DNA of 64,000 bases. Source: Rhodoblastus sp963710275. GTDB taxonomy: Bacteria; Pseudomonadota; Alphaproteobacteria; Rhizobiales; Beijerinckiaceae. A program made the position numbers and the translations under genes. The stretch's first letter is position 1. The number at the start of each line of letters is the position of its first letter. The DNA is taken from the NCBI GenBank assembly GCA_963710275.1, contig CAVPZS010000005.1:682001-746000 (forward strand), given 5' to 3'. Below the pieces are notes generated by a model. The model had not been told where the DNA came from and ran no database searches. It saw only the letters and a list, made by a program, of their open reading frames with translations. Below, piece by piece: positions 46,353 through 55,797 of the stretch.

Positions 46353-47606
46353 ATGACCGTGATCGAAAGAGCGTCCGGCGCCTCTGGCGACCGCAAAATG
46401 GCGCCATCATCCCTGAGAGCGATTCCCGAGCTTTGCCTCTCCAGCGTGATGCCTTCTCATCGCAGGCCGCGGTTCGTGACCTCGGTCTATGGCGATGTTC
46501 GAACCGCCTTCAGCGGAACGCTTTGGCATCTCGCGCAAGCCGGAATGGCGATGGAGATGATCGAGGGAACATTTACGCTGGAAAGCAAAGCGAATGTAAA
46601 GTTGCAGGCCGCGGCGGCGGCGTGGAAAATCAAGAGAATTCTGTATAGCCAATGTCATGGCGGATATAAATTCACAAAAAATTATAATGATACTGTGTGG
46701 AGGCAATATCTGAAAGCCTGCAACGATACGGTGCTGATCAATACGACGCAAATTTATGGGCATTCGTTCGTAAGAAATTACCGCAAACATGGCGTTACGC
46801 CATGTTTCTATATTGATGGAACCCTCACCGATTATTTTTACGCCTATGCGGCGGCCGAAAAGCAGAATATCGGCGACGATACGATCCAACGCGCGATCGA
46901 ACTGGAGCGCGAAAGCTATTCTCACGCGGCGCGGATCATGACGATGAGCCGCTCCTGCATGCGGACGCTCGTCGAGACTTATGGCGTGCCGCGGGAGAAG
47001 ATCGCCCTTGTCATTCCCGGCGCCAATATCAACGACGCCATGGTTCCCGCTCCTTCGCCGGGCATGGGATGGCGGTCGGGTGAATTCACCCTGGGTTTTG
47101 TTGGCTTGTATCCGGTTCGAAAGGGTCTCGACAAACTCGCCGGCGCGCTGAAGATCCTGCGGAGCCGCGGCGCGCCCGTCAGATTGCGCGTTGTCGGGAA
47201 ATGTCCGCCCGAAATTGCCGCGCTGGACGGCGTTGACTTCATGGGAATGATCCCAAAGGCAGCGGACGGAGGGCGAACCTTTCTGAAAGCGATTGGCGAG
47301 GTGGATCTCGGCTGTCAGCTTTCTCGCGCCGATTTGTGCCCGATTGCAGTGCTCGAATTTCTTCGCCTGGGCATCCCCGTGCTGGCGACCAATGTCGGTG
47401 GCGTTCCCGATGTTCTACAGCCCGGCGGAGGAGCAGTAGTCAAGGCGGAAATCACCCCGGAAGAACTGGCGGAAGAAATCTCCGCCATCATGGACGATAC
47501 CGCGCGATACGGCGCCTTGAAGAGCCAGGCGGCGGAACGGGCCCCATGGGCGAGCTGGCGGCGAGCGGTTCGCGATATGGACGCCGCGATCAACGATCTG
47601 AATTGA
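46353..47606 (+). CDS. Glycosyltransferase, family 4-like
   Basis: 417 residues. C-terminal donor domain is clear: FTLGFVGLYPVRKGLDKLAGA, LRVVGKCPPEIAALDGVDFM, then SRADLCPIAVLEFLRLGIPVLATNVGGVPDVL, the usual E-x7-E/nucleotide-binding block with the first Glu position replaced within ADLCPIAVLEF. The N-terminal domain (FVTSVYGDVRTAFSGTLWHL) is atypical and its DNA near 46640-46740 is AT-rich. AAGGA site nine bases before the ATG. Role: adds a sugar in EPS repeat-unit assembly. Confidence 0.82.
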   Translation: MTVIERASGASGDRKMAPSSLRAIPELCLSSVMPSHRRPRFVTSVYGDVRTAFSGTLWHLAQAGMAMEMIEGTFTLESKANVKLQAAAAAWKIKRILYSQCHGGYKFTKNYNDTVWRQYLKACNDTVLINTTQIYGHSFVRNYRKHGVTPCFYIDGTLTDYFYAYAAAEKQNIGDDTIQRAIELERESYSHAARIMTMSRSCMRTLVETYGVPREKIALVIPGANINDAMVPAPSPGMGWRSGEFTLGFVGLYPVRKGLDKLAGALKILRSRGAPVRLRVVGKCPPEIAALDGVDFMGMIPKAADGGRTFLKAIGEVDLGCQLSRADLCPIAVLEFLRLGIPVLATNVGGVPDVLQPGGGAVVKAEITPEELAEEISAIMDDTARYGALKSQAAERAPWASWRRAVRDMDAAINDLN

Positions 47607-47637
47607 ATGGCCTCTTTCCCCTCGGGAGGGCGCATCG

Positions 47638-49236
47638 ATGATCGTGGATTTCGAGAAGGACGAATTTCCTCCCGACAACGGGTTTGATGTCTGCGTCGTG
47701 GGCGCGGGCGCCGCTGGGTTAAGTCTTGCCCATGAACTGGTTGGCGCGGGGATGAGGGTCATCCTGCTGGAGGGCGGCGGCGCCAGTCGCTGGGAACGCA
47801 GGTCGCAGGCGCTGAACAAGGCTCATTCGGTCGGTCACCGTTTCGACGGCGCGCACGCAGGGCGTTTTCGCACTTTGGGAGGCACAACTTCTGCGTGGGC
47901 AGGCCAGGTCATGGAACTCGACGCAGCTGATTTCGAGCGGCGCGATTGGGTGAATGGCGCGGCATGGCCGATATCGAAGTCGGCGCTGGCCAGCTACTAT
48001 CGCAGAGCTTCTTCGCTGGAGCGAACGGATGACCTCGTGCAAGACGATGACGCGGTCTGGTCGGCGGTCGGCGTTCCCAGGCCGCAAATCGGACTCGATC
48101 TGCAAATCGCTTTTTCCCGCTACTGCCCCGAAAAAAAGTTCGTCAGGTTATTCTCCAGGACAATTTCGGATCCGCGCCTCGCAATCGTCTGCCACGCCAA
48201 CGCGGTGGAACTTGATTTTGACGAAAGCAGACGGCGCATCGTTTCCGTGAAGGTGAAAGCGCTATCGGGTCGTGAGGCGCGGTGCCGGGCGAAAGCCTTC
48301 GCATTATGCCTGGGCGGTATCGAGAGTTCGAGATTCCTGCTGAACCAGAACTACGCGCCCTGGAACAAGAGCAAGCTCGTGGGACGACATTTTCAGGATC
48401 ACATCCAATGCTTTGCCGCAAAAATTGAGGACGGCGACCTGCGCGCCAGGCACTGGCCTTTCGGTCCCTGGCGTCTCGGCGGCGTTTATCTGCCCAAGAT
48501 CAAGCTGACCCATGCGGCGCAAAGGGCGCATGGAACTCTGAACGTGGGCGGACTCATCGAGCACTCCGATGGCGTTTGGGCCTCGCTTCGAACGGGCATC
48601 CAGATCGTCACCGGCCCATCGTCCGCGGTTCGCCTGAGCGACGTTCTGGCGACATCGATCAGAACGCCTATGGTCGCCTGGCATCACTTCAAGACCAAGC
48701 AAGACCCGAATTACATACTGCCTTATGCGCGACCATATTTGTCGGTTTATTGCGAACAACCGCCGGATTCGAAAAGCTCCGTGACGCTTTCCAGCGAAGT
48801 CGACGGCGTTGGCCTGCGGCGGGCAGAAATATGCTGGCGAATATCGGATATGGAGATGAAGTCGATCCGGACATTCGTGAAACTTGTCAAAGGGGCTTTC
48901 GAAGAGCGCAAAATTGCCCGCATCCTTCCCGTCGCCAACCTCGACGAAGATTCGTTTCAAAGGCGCTTTATCGACACGTTTCATCATTGCGGCGGGACAA
49001 GGATGGCGGAGGTTGAAACGGATGGCGTCGTCGACAGCGACTTGAAGTTATTTGGCGTCGAGAATGGCTACGTTTGCAGCACTTCCGTTTTCCCTTCGTC
49101 CGGTTTCGCCAATCCGACGCACACGCTGATCGCGCTCGGCATTCGGCTGGCCGATCATCTTGTCGCGGCCTTTGCAGAAACCCGCGCGCCTGACGTCAAG
49201 CTTCGGTTGCCTGCGGCAGCGGAACAGATGCGATAG
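47638..49236 (+). CDS. GMC-type FAD sugar oxidoreductase (first of two in the EPS cluster)
   Basis: 532-residue flavoenzyme. FAD motif VCVVGAGAAGLSLAHELVGA, RTLGGTTSAWAGQVMELDAA (flavin-attachment/GMC signature region), FALCLGGIESSRFLLNQN, and C-terminal catalytic HHCGGTRM plus FPSSGFANPTHTLIALGIRL, which supplies the GMC His and Asn. These features put it with sugar-oxidising GMC enzymes (fructose dehydrogenase, glucoside-3-dehydrogenase, pyranose-oxidase clade) rather than choline dehydrogenases. No signal peptide. Gene starts 31 bases after the glycosyltransferase, and is followed by an aminotransferase. Likely makes a keto sugar from a polymer precursor or oligosaccharide. Confidence 0.82.
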   Translation: MIVDFEKDEFPPDNGFDVCVVGAGAAGLSLAHELVGAGMRVILLEGGGASRWERRSQALNKAHSVGHRFDGAHAGRFRTLGGTTSAWAGQVMELDAADFERRDWVNGAAWPISKSALASYYRRASSLERTDDLVQDDDAVWSAVGVPRPQIGLDLQIAFSRYCPEKKFVRLFSRTISDPRLAIVCHANAVELDFDESRRRIVSVKVKALSGREARCRAKAFALCLGGIESSRFLLNQNYAPWNKSKLVGRHFQDHIQCFAAKIEDGDLRARHWPFGPWRLGGVYLPKIKLTHAAQRAHGTLNVGGLIEHSDGVWASLRTGIQIVTGPSSAVRLSDVLATSIRTPMVAWHHFKTKQDPNYILPYARPYLSVYCEQPPDSKSSVTLSSEVDGVGLRRAEICWRISDMEMKSIRTFVKLVKGAFEERKIARILPVANLDEDSFQRRFIDTFHHCGGTRMAEVETDGVVDSDLKLFGVENGYVCSTSVFPSSGFANPTHTLIALGIRLADHLVAAFAETRAPDVKLRLPAAAEQMR

Positions 49237-49257
49237 GGCAGCGTTGTAGCTGCGGAT

Positions 49258-50544
49258 ATGAGGAATCTCGGCTCAACAAAAGGGCGGCTTGTTGTGACGT
49301 TGCCACGACAAATCATCTATCCGATGCGCTTTTTTGGCGCGTGGCTCAATAACGACCCCAGTGACGAGGCTCGCTTCGAGCTTAATTTAAAGTCTTTTTT
49401 TGGCGATTCCACCCGTTTCATCCCGCTCGGCCGTGCGCGGGCGGGCATTTATCTGCTTGTGAAGTCCACGATTGCCGGCGACAAGAAACGGGTGATCATG
49501 TCGCCCTACACTATTCCGGACGTCATAAACATGGTCAAATTTGCGGGTGGCGAGCCCGTATTCGTGGACTTTCTGCCGAACTCGACCAATGTCGATATTG
49601 AACATCTCAAGTCATTGCTGGATGAGCGCACCGCCTGCGTATTATTGATTCACTATCACGTCCCGCAGAAGGATATTATCGACATCGTAGAGCTTTGCCG
49701 GGCCCGCAATATCGGCATATTCGACGATTGCGCGATCGCCTTGGGCGCCAGGGTGAACGGCGTTCCCATAGGCGTGGTTACTGATGGCAGCATGTTCTCG
49801 TTGTCCGGCTTCAAGATCATCAATTTCTATTGGGGCGGAGTCATCACCGTTGGCTCAAACGCGCTTTTCAAGACCATCAACGACCAGGTTTCCCGTTGGG
49901 CGCGACTTCAAATCGCTCATTACAAACCGCAAATAAAGAAAACAGGAAGATACGCGGTCGCTACCAGTTCTGCGCTGTTCGGGCCTTATTTCAAATTCCG
50001 CCGCAAAAAAATAACCAGTGGAAAAATTGTCGAAATTTTTTCCCGATCGTCTATCGAAACCGTGACGCTTGATGAAACGATTACCAGTCGTCCTTCGCTC
50101 AGCGCCTTTGCCGAGTGGAACAGAAAATTCTCGACTATTGCCGATATCATCGACCACCACCGGCGTATTGCCGCTATTTACGACAAGTATTTCAGAAAGA
50201 TAGCCGTATCGGCGGAAACAAGTGACGCGCAATGGAAGGAATCGCCTTTCTTCAACTATCCAATTGTCGTTGGACAAGAGCGGAGAAACGAGATTTATCA
50301 CGAGATATTGTCGGCGGGATACGACGTCGGACTTTCGCTTTATCCAAACGTCCATGAATTGGAAACGTTCACGGAGATAGCGGGGCGCACCGAAAACGTC
50401 AGCAATCTCGTGCGCTCGATCATATCTCTGCCAACCCACATCAGGATCAGCGAATCTTACGCGCGTCGTCTCGCGATTTGCGTACAGGGCGTCCTGAAAC
50501 CACTTGCCGCAGGCGATTCTCCTGGCGACTTCGATGTGCCCTGA
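49258..50544 (+). CDS. DegT/DnrJ/EryC1-family PLP-dependent aminotransferase-like protein
   Basis: 428 residues, fold-type I. PLP site: IFDDCAIALGARVNGVPIG (phosphate/pyridine-N Asp) and SLSGFKIINFYWGGVITV with the Schiff-base lysine; N-terminal block RFIPLGRARAGIYLLVKSTI and MSPYTIPDVINMVKFAGGEP. Family members convert keto sugars to amino sugars on nucleotide carriers, although some act as dehydratases. Base composition is visibly lower in GC than most neighbours (A/T-rich around 49920-50050), suggesting recent acquisition or relaxed codon use. No strong ribosome-binding site. Sits between a GMC oxidoreductase and a keto-glycoside-cleaving protein, so amination of an enzymically formed keto group is plausible. 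Confidence 0.82.
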   Translation: MRNLGSTKGRLVVTLPRQIIYPMRFFGAWLNNDPSDEARFELNLKSFFGDSTRFIPLGRARAGIYLLVKSTIAGDKKRVIMSPYTIPDVINMVKFAGGEPVFVDFLPNSTNVDIEHLKSLLDERTACVLLIHYHVPQKDIIDIVELCRARNIGIFDDCAIALGARVNGVPIGVVTDGSMFSLSGFKIINFYWGGVITVGSNALFKTINDQVSRWARLQIAHYKPQIKKTGRYAVATSSALFGPYFKFRRKKITSGKIVEIFSRSSIETVTLDETITSRPSLSAFAEWNRKFSTIADIIDHHRRIAAIYDKYFRKIAVSAETSDAQWKESPFFNYPIVVGQERRNEIYHEILSAGYDVGLSLYPNVHELETFTEIAGRTENVSNLVRSIISLPTHIRISESYARRLAICVQGVLKPLAAGDSPGDFDVP

Positions 50545-50598
50545 GACCGTCGCGAAGCCCCGCACGATGATGATCGGCTTGCCAGAGAAGGAGAGCCC

Positions 50599-51342
50599 TT
50601 GCTCCTCCGGTTCGTTTTCGCGCTGCTCGTGACGGCATGCGCAGCCAGTCAGGCGGTTCGCGCCGGGCTGGGGCGGCGGGCTGCTGCGCTGCCGCCCCCC
50701 GACGCCAACGGATTCATTACCTTGTTCAATGGACATGATCTGGCTGGCTGGGAGGGGCTTCCGGGCTACTGGTCTGTCAGGGACGGAGCCATCAGCGGCC
50801 ATGAAAGCGAAGACTCGTCAAAGCAGACTTTCCTGGTCCGCTCGGCGCTGACCGTCCGGAATTTCGAACTGCATTTCACCTATCGGTTCGCATCCCAGGA
50901 CGGAAACTCCGGAGTCCAGTTCCGTTCGACGGTGCTGGATCGCGACGCATTTCGCGTCGGGGGCTATCAGGCCGACCTGGACGCGGAAAGAAAGTACGAC
51001 GGCACGATTTACGATGAAGCCGGCGTGGCGGGGAACCGCGGCACGATGAGCAATCGTGGCGAGCGAACCACATGGGACGGCCGGAATCAGCGGCATGTCG
51101 AGCCCCTCGGACAGGCGGCTGCCGACCTCTCGGCCTTCATCAAGGCCGGCGACTGGAACGACGCGATCCTCGTGGCCAGAGGGGACCACATCACCTACAG
51201 CATCAACGGCCATCTGATGACGGATCTGACCGACGACGGCCCGGCGTCCCTGCATGCGGGTTGCCTGGCCTTGCAGCTGCATCAAGGGTTCACGATGGAC
51301 GTCCGGTTCAAGGACCTGAAAATCAAGTTGCTTGAAGATTGA
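50599..51342 (+). CDS. Secreted DUF1080 (3-keto-disaccharide hydrolase family) protein
   Basis: 247 residues from TTG 50599 with AGGAG seven bases upstream. Signal peptide LLRFVFALLVTACAASQAVR. The single beta-sandwich begins with the family hallmark GFITLFNGHDLAGWEGLPGY and continues EDSSKQTFLVRS, LHFTYRFASQDGNSGVQFRS and GGYQADLDAE. Characterised members of this family cleave 3-keto-glycosides, so the protein probably acts outside the cytoplasm on a glycan first oxidised at C3. The two GMC oxidoreductases flanking it are obvious candidates for making that keto group, though neither has an obvious export signal. Confidence 0.85.
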   Translation: MLLRFVFALLVTACAASQAVRAGLGRRAAALPPPDANGFITLFNGHDLAGWEGLPGYWSVRDGAISGHESEDSSKQTFLVRSALTVRNFELHFTYRFASQDGNSGVQFRSTVLDRDAFRVGGYQADLDAERKYDGTIYDEAGVAGNRGTMSNRGERTTWDGRNQRHVEPLGQAAADLSAFIKAGDWNDAILVARGDHITYSINGHLMTDLTDDGPASLHAGCLALQLHQGFTMDVRFKDLKIKLLED

Positions 51343-51408
51343 GCGTCGCCCCTTTGCGCGGGCCGCCGAACTGCGGGCGCTTCCCCGACATATTGCCCGG
51401 CCGGGAGG

Positions 51409-53238
51409 ATGAAGCCAGTGAAAGCCGAGAACCTCGACGCGATTGCGGATCGAGAAATAATTGCCGATCTCGTCGTGGTAGGCAGCGGCCCCGCGGCCGT
51501 GACCATCGCAAGGGAGATGTATGGGACCAACATTCGCGTCATCATCGCCGAAAGCGGGGTGCTGAAGGAGAAAGAGCCCTTCATTGCCTTGAACAAGGTC
51601 GAATTGGATCCCGCCTCGGACGAGCGACTATCGCAGGATATCCGGGCGTCGGCCCATAAGAGCATGGTTCCGAGCTGGGAGCCGGAGCAGCAGCCCTACG
51701 GCGTTCGCTGCAGAACCCTGGGCGGCGCGTCGCACCTCTGGGCCGGGAAATCCGCGCCTTTCGACGACATCGACTTCGAATGCCGTCCCTGGATTCCTCA
51801 TTCGGGCTGGCCTGTTTCCGGGACGGAGCTCTCGCCTTTCATCCAGCGCGCGGCGGAACACCTCAATCTTGGCCCGACCATCAGCGACGACCGGATATGG
51901 GATTTTTTCGGCAAGAGCCAGCCCGGCCCGAGCCTGGACCCGGCAATGCTGCGATCCTTTTTCTGGCAATTCTCCCGGTCCCGTTCGAACGTGCTCGAGG
52001 CGATGAGGTTTGGCGCGGATTTTCTGGAGGAATCTGCCGATAATGTACGGTTGCTGATCAATGCGACGGCGGTCGAGATCATCACGACGATCGACGGCGC
52101 CTTTGAAGCGGTGGAGCTCGCTTCAATCTCGGGCAAGCGCGTCCGGGCGCGCGGTAAAATCGTCGTGCTCGCCGCCGGCGGAATCGAAAATCCAAGGCTC
52201 CTGCTTGTCTCTAACGGGCGCGCCGGCAATGGCCTGGGAAACTCCCATGACGCAGTGGGACGGTTTTTGCTGGACCACCCCTCGGTCACCGTCGGTCATA
52301 TTGAAGAGAAGGATGCGCGCCGCGCGGTCCAGCGCTTCGGTTTCCGCGGGTTTCCCCACAGGAACAGGATGCAGATGTATATGCACGGGCTGGCTCTGAC
52401 CGAATCCGTCCAGCGAGAAAAAAACCTCGCCAACTGCGCCATCTTCATGCTGGAGGAGCACGCGCAAAACGATCCGGTGCTCGCGTTCAAAAGACTGGCC
52501 AGCCGGCGATCCCGCGACATCCTGGGGGATCTGCTGATCATATCGTCGAGCCCGGGAACCCTGTCGAAATCCGCGGTGATGAAATTGATTCAGAGTGGGA
52601 AAATTCCACATTCCTATGCGCAGAAGCTGATCGATCTCGTGATCAGGATCAATCCGAATTTTGCGACGCGCGAACATTTGAACAGGGGCGTCCAATACAA
52701 GGTGAAGAGCGTGCGGATCGAGGCGATCGGCGAGCAGACGCCTGATCCTTCCAACAGGGTTTGCCTGGGCGGGGCCCTCGACATGTTCGGCGTTCCCATT
52801 CCCAGAATAGTGTGGCGGGTGGACGACCTGGCGCTGCGAAGCATGGCTTTTCTCGCGCGAGCCGCCAAAGACGAATTCGCGCGGACCGGAATCGCCGATC
52901 TGACGCTGTCGTCTTGGGTGGAGGCTGACAGGCTCGACCAGGCGCCCATCAAGGACATGGCTCACATGATGGGCGCGACCAGAATGTCCGACACCCCGGA
53001 GGAGGGCGTCGTCGACCTTCAATGCCGTGTTCACGGCGCCGATGGCGTCTATGTCGCGGGAGCTTCGGTTTTTCCGACCGGAGGGCATGCAAATCCGACC
53101 CTCATGATCCTTGCGCTCGCCATCCGACTGGCCGACCACCTGAAAGCGAAGCTAAAAAGCGCTGCGGCGGCGCCTTCAATCCCTGAGGAGCCGGGCCGGA
53201 CGGAAGCCTTGCTTGTCGGGACCGTCGGAAAGGTCTGA
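51409..53238 (+). CDS. GMC-type FAD sugar oxidoreductase (second in the EPS cluster)
   Basis: 609 residues. FAD site ADLVVVGSGPAAVTIAREMY; GVRCRTLGGASHLWAGKSAP; VVLAAGGIENPRLLLVSNGR; C-terminal AHMMGATRMSDTPEEGVVDL followed by ASVFPTGGHANPTLMILALA with the catalytic His and Asn. Same subgroup as 47638-49236 but only distantly similar, and longer, with an insert around residues 330-430, so the two may act in sequence or on different substrates. No signal peptide or membrane anchor visible. The Wzy-like gene begins 12 bases after its stop. Confidence 0.82.
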   Translation: MKPVKAENLDAIADREIIADLVVVGSGPAAVTIAREMYGTNIRVIIAESGVLKEKEPFIALNKVELDPASDERLSQDIRASAHKSMVPSWEPEQQPYGVRCRTLGGASHLWAGKSAPFDDIDFECRPWIPHSGWPVSGTELSPFIQRAAEHLNLGPTISDDRIWDFFGKSQPGPSLDPAMLRSFFWQFSRSRSNVLEAMRFGADFLEESADNVRLLINATAVEIITTIDGAFEAVELASISGKRVRARGKIVVLAAGGIENPRLLLVSNGRAGNGLGNSHDAVGRFLLDHPSVTVGHIEEKDARRAVQRFGFRGFPHRNRMQMYMHGLALTESVQREKNLANCAIFMLEEHAQNDPVLAFKRLASRRSRDILGDLLIISSSPGTLSKSAVMKLIQSGKIPHSYAQKLIDLVIRINPNFATREHLNRGVQYKVKSVRIEAIGEQTPDPSNRVCLGGALDMFGVPIPRIVWRVDDLALRSMAFLARAAKDEFARTGIADLTLSSWVEADRLDQAPIKDMAHMMGATRMSDTPEEGVVDLQCRVHGADGVYVAGASVFPTGGHANPTLMILALAIRLADHLKAKLKSAAAAPSIPEEPGRTEALLVGTVGKV

Positions 53239-53250
53239 GCGGCAGGGTTT

Positions 53251-54708
53251 GTGACTGGGCGCCGCGCGATAGCGGAACCACGGCCGCTTTCCCGGATTGT
53301 AGGAATGGCTAAGCCGCTTTCCAGGACTTCTCTAGGATTTGATCCCTTCATTGACGCAACGAAGGTCTTGAATTTGGCGGATCATTCTTCACCAACCATG
53401 ATCGGCTTGGGCCGAGGGCCGTTTTTCGGCTCGATGCAACGAAGCGCCGTCGAGGCGACCAGGGGCGCCGACGCCAATCAACTCGTCCCGACGGACAAGG
53501 CGTTCGCCTGGCTGCTTGTGGTGTCCTCCCTGTTCGCCCAGCAAATCGCCGTCGTCAATATCGGCGAGTTTCCTGGATCCATAGACGTCTGCGTCTACGG
53601 TATTTTTGCGATATATCTTATTTTCAAAAGAGAAGTGTTTGTGGAGCTGCCAACTCTTGTTATCTTGCTGGTGTTTGCCTTCACAGCGGCAGTGGTGACA
53701 TCATATTCACCGAGACTATCATCGGCGTCGTCGCTTGGATTGCTGCTATTTTTATATTGGCCTTTCATCCTATATTTTTCTGACGCCGCTCGAGGGCGCG
53801 CATTGGCGAAATACGCCATTAATTTATTTGTCATGCTTGTCGTCGTGCTGTCGATCATTGCCTGTATCCAGGCGATATTGGTGAATTTATTCGGATTTTC
53901 ATCGCTGACAAATATCATATTCAACTTGCCGGACGGCATAAAGGCGGCAGGAAAATACATGAATGCGCGCGAAGAGGGCGGCATCATCAAAGCCAATGGC
54001 TTTTTCCTCAAGGAGGCGTCGACCCTTTCGCTCGTCGCCGCGATGGCGGTAGCGCTGGAATTCACCGATCGCGCGCGCCCTGCCGTTCTTCTCTGCCTCG
54101 TGGCGGGCCTGCTGGCTTCGATGTCCGGCACGGGCCTGTTTATCCTGCTCGCCGTGCTGCTCATTCCAACGTCAAGACGCGGGGCGTCAACCTCCGTGCT
54201 GGCGCTGGTCGGCATGGTTCTACTGATCGCGGTCGACGCTGGAGATTCGGGCATGCACATCTGGACGGCCCGGGTCGACGAGTTTTCCGAGGAGGGCACG
54301 AGTGGCTACGCGCGATTCGTGGCGCCCATTGAAATCTTCAAGACCTGGGCGTCCGGCCCCTTGGGCCAATTGCTGCTGGGCAATGGCGCCGGAAGTTATC
54401 AAAGGTTCGTGGATCAGCTGAACCTGCCATACGAAATAAACGACCCGACATGGGCAAGAATGTTTTTTGAATACGGCCTTTTCGGAGCGGGCCTTTTGAT
54501 TGCGCTTTTCTTGAGGCGCTGCGGCTGCAGCACCCTTCAATTGCCGGTTTGCAATGCGTTTCTTGTTGCATGGCTATTTGCCGGCGGGGAAATCCTGAAC
54601 CCTCAGTTCGTTGAGGTCGTATGGGTGTGCTCCCTCTACGGCCGGTCTGCGCGCGCCGATCTCGAAAAGCCTCAAGAGGTTGAGCGGCCTAGGAGAGGTG
54701 AAACATGA
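53251..54708 (+). CDS. Wzy/O-antigen-ligase-like polysaccharide polymerase
   Basis: Integral membrane protein of up to 485 residues with about ten hydrophobic helices (for example LVILLVFAFTAAVVTSYSP, YAINLFVMLVVVLSIIACIQ, SVLALVGMVLLIAVDAGDSG). A large loop between later helices (SGMHIWTARVDEFSEEGTSG, LLLGNGAGSYQRFVDQLN) matches the periplasmic loop of Wzy/WaaL proteins, where GNG-x-S is typical. The N-terminal 60 residues look non-native; ATG 53305, 53398 or 53434 could be the true start. Probably joins EPS repeat units in the periplasm. Overlaps the next gene by ATGA. Confidence 0.75.
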   Translation: MTGRRAIAEPRPLSRIVGMAKPLSRTSLGFDPFIDATKVLNLADHSSPTMIGLGRGPFFGSMQRSAVEATRGADANQLVPTDKAFAWLLVVSSLFAQQIAVVNIGEFPGSIDVCVYGIFAIYLIFKREVFVELPTLVILLVFAFTAAVVTSYSPRLSSASSLGLLLFLYWPFILYFSDAARGRALAKYAINLFVMLVVVLSIIACIQAILVNLFGFSSLTNIIFNLPDGIKAAGKYMNAREEGGIIKANGFFLKEASTLSLVAAMAVALEFTDRARPAVLLCLVAGLLASMSGTGLFILLAVLLIPTSRRGASTSVLALVGMVLLIAVDAGDSGMHIWTARVDEFSEEGTSGYARFVAPIEIFKTWASGPLGQLLLGNGAGSYQRFVDQLNLPYEINDPTWARMFFEYGLFGAGLLIALFLRRCGCSTLQLPVCNAFLVAWLFAGGEILNPQFVEVVWVCSLYGRSARADLEKPQEVERPRRGET

Positions 54709-55745
54709 TCGATCCCCTGGTTTCAATCATTATCGCCAATTATAATTATGAGCGCTATGTCGCCCAGGCGCTCGAAAGCGCGCTTGCCGTCGATTGGCAT
54801 AAAAAAGAAATCATTGTTGTCGACGATGGGTCGACGGACCGCTCGAGGGAAGTGATTGCGCAGTACGTCGACCGTGGCGTGACGGCCTGTTTTATAGAAA
54901 ATCGCGGTCAGGCGGCGGCCGCGGAAGCCGGATTTTACAAATCGAGCGGCGATCTGGTGATTTTTCTGGACGCGGACGATCTGCTCGACCCTCAGATCAT
55001 ACGCGAAGCGCTGGGATTGTTGCGGCCGGGCGTTTCCAAGGCGCAGTTTCAAATGAAGGCGATCGACGCCGAAGGACGGCAGACAGGCGAGGTATTCCCG
55101 ATTTTCCGCCGCGATATTTCGCCGCGCCTGATCCGCAAATGGATTTCCGAGACCGACAGCGCTTCATCGCCGCCGGGATCGGGCAACATGTACACACGCG
55201 AATTTCTTTCCAGGCTGTTTCCGATCGACAAGAGCATGGATCGATTTCTCGACAGTTATTGCGTCTCTTGCGCTCCCTTGCTCGGAGATGTGGTCTCCAT
55301 TCCCAAGCCGCTGGTGTCCTATCGGGTCCATGGCCTGAACGACGGCGCAATGCTGAAATTCGATCTGCCAAAGCTTTCAAAGGCCCTGAAAGCCCATCTC
55401 GCGCGCTGCGATTACGCAACCCGCAAGGCGCGCGAGTGCGGCGTCCGCGTGGAGCCGCAGCGCTGGAGATTTGGACTGAACAATCTCCTGATGCGGATTG
55501 CGTCGCTGCGCCTTTCGCCAGAAAACCATCCCATCCCAGAGGACACGATGCTTCGATGCCTTGCGGACGCCCTGCGGTCGGTCGTGCGCGACCAGGGATA
55601 CACGGCCGCCCGTCACTGGGCCTTGTTTTTCTGGGTCATCGCCATATCCGCGACGCCCCGTCCGCTCATGGAGAAGCTTGCATCGTGGCGTTTCGCGCCG
55701 GCGACCCGGCCGTCCCTGATCAGGATTGCGCTCAACAGGGCCTGA
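54705..55745 (+). CDS. Family 2 glycosyltransferase
   Basis: 346 residues, GT-A fold. Starts MIDPLVSIIIANYNYERYVA; nucleotide-binding IIVVDDGSTDRSREVI; the metal-binding DxD is FLDADDLLDP near residue 88. The C-terminal region has no membrane helices beyond a short hydrophobic stretch (WALFFWVIAISATPRPL). Overlaps the Wzy-like gene (ATGA). Adds a hexose during EPS repeat-unit assembly on the cytoplasmic face. Confidence 0.92.
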   Translation: MIDPLVSIIIANYNYERYVAQALESALAVDWHKKEIIVVDDGSTDRSREVIAQYVDRGVTACFIENRGQAAAAEAGFYKSSGDLVIFLDADDLLDPQIIREALGLLRPGVSKAQFQMKAIDAEGRQTGEVFPIFRRDISPRLIRKWISETDSASSPPGSGNMYTREFLSRLFPIDKSMDRFLDSYCVSCAPLLGDVVSIPKPLVSYRVHGLNDGAMLKFDLPKLSKALKAHLARCDYATRKARECGVRVEPQRWRFGLNNLLMRIASLRLSPENHPIPEDTMLRCLADALRSVVRDQGYTAARHWALFFWVIAISATPRPLMEKLASWRFAPATRPSLIRIALNRA

Positions 55746-55797
55746 ATTTGCCGGGGCGGCGGCGCGACCCTAAGGACGGAAAAAGGGAGCAGCGATC

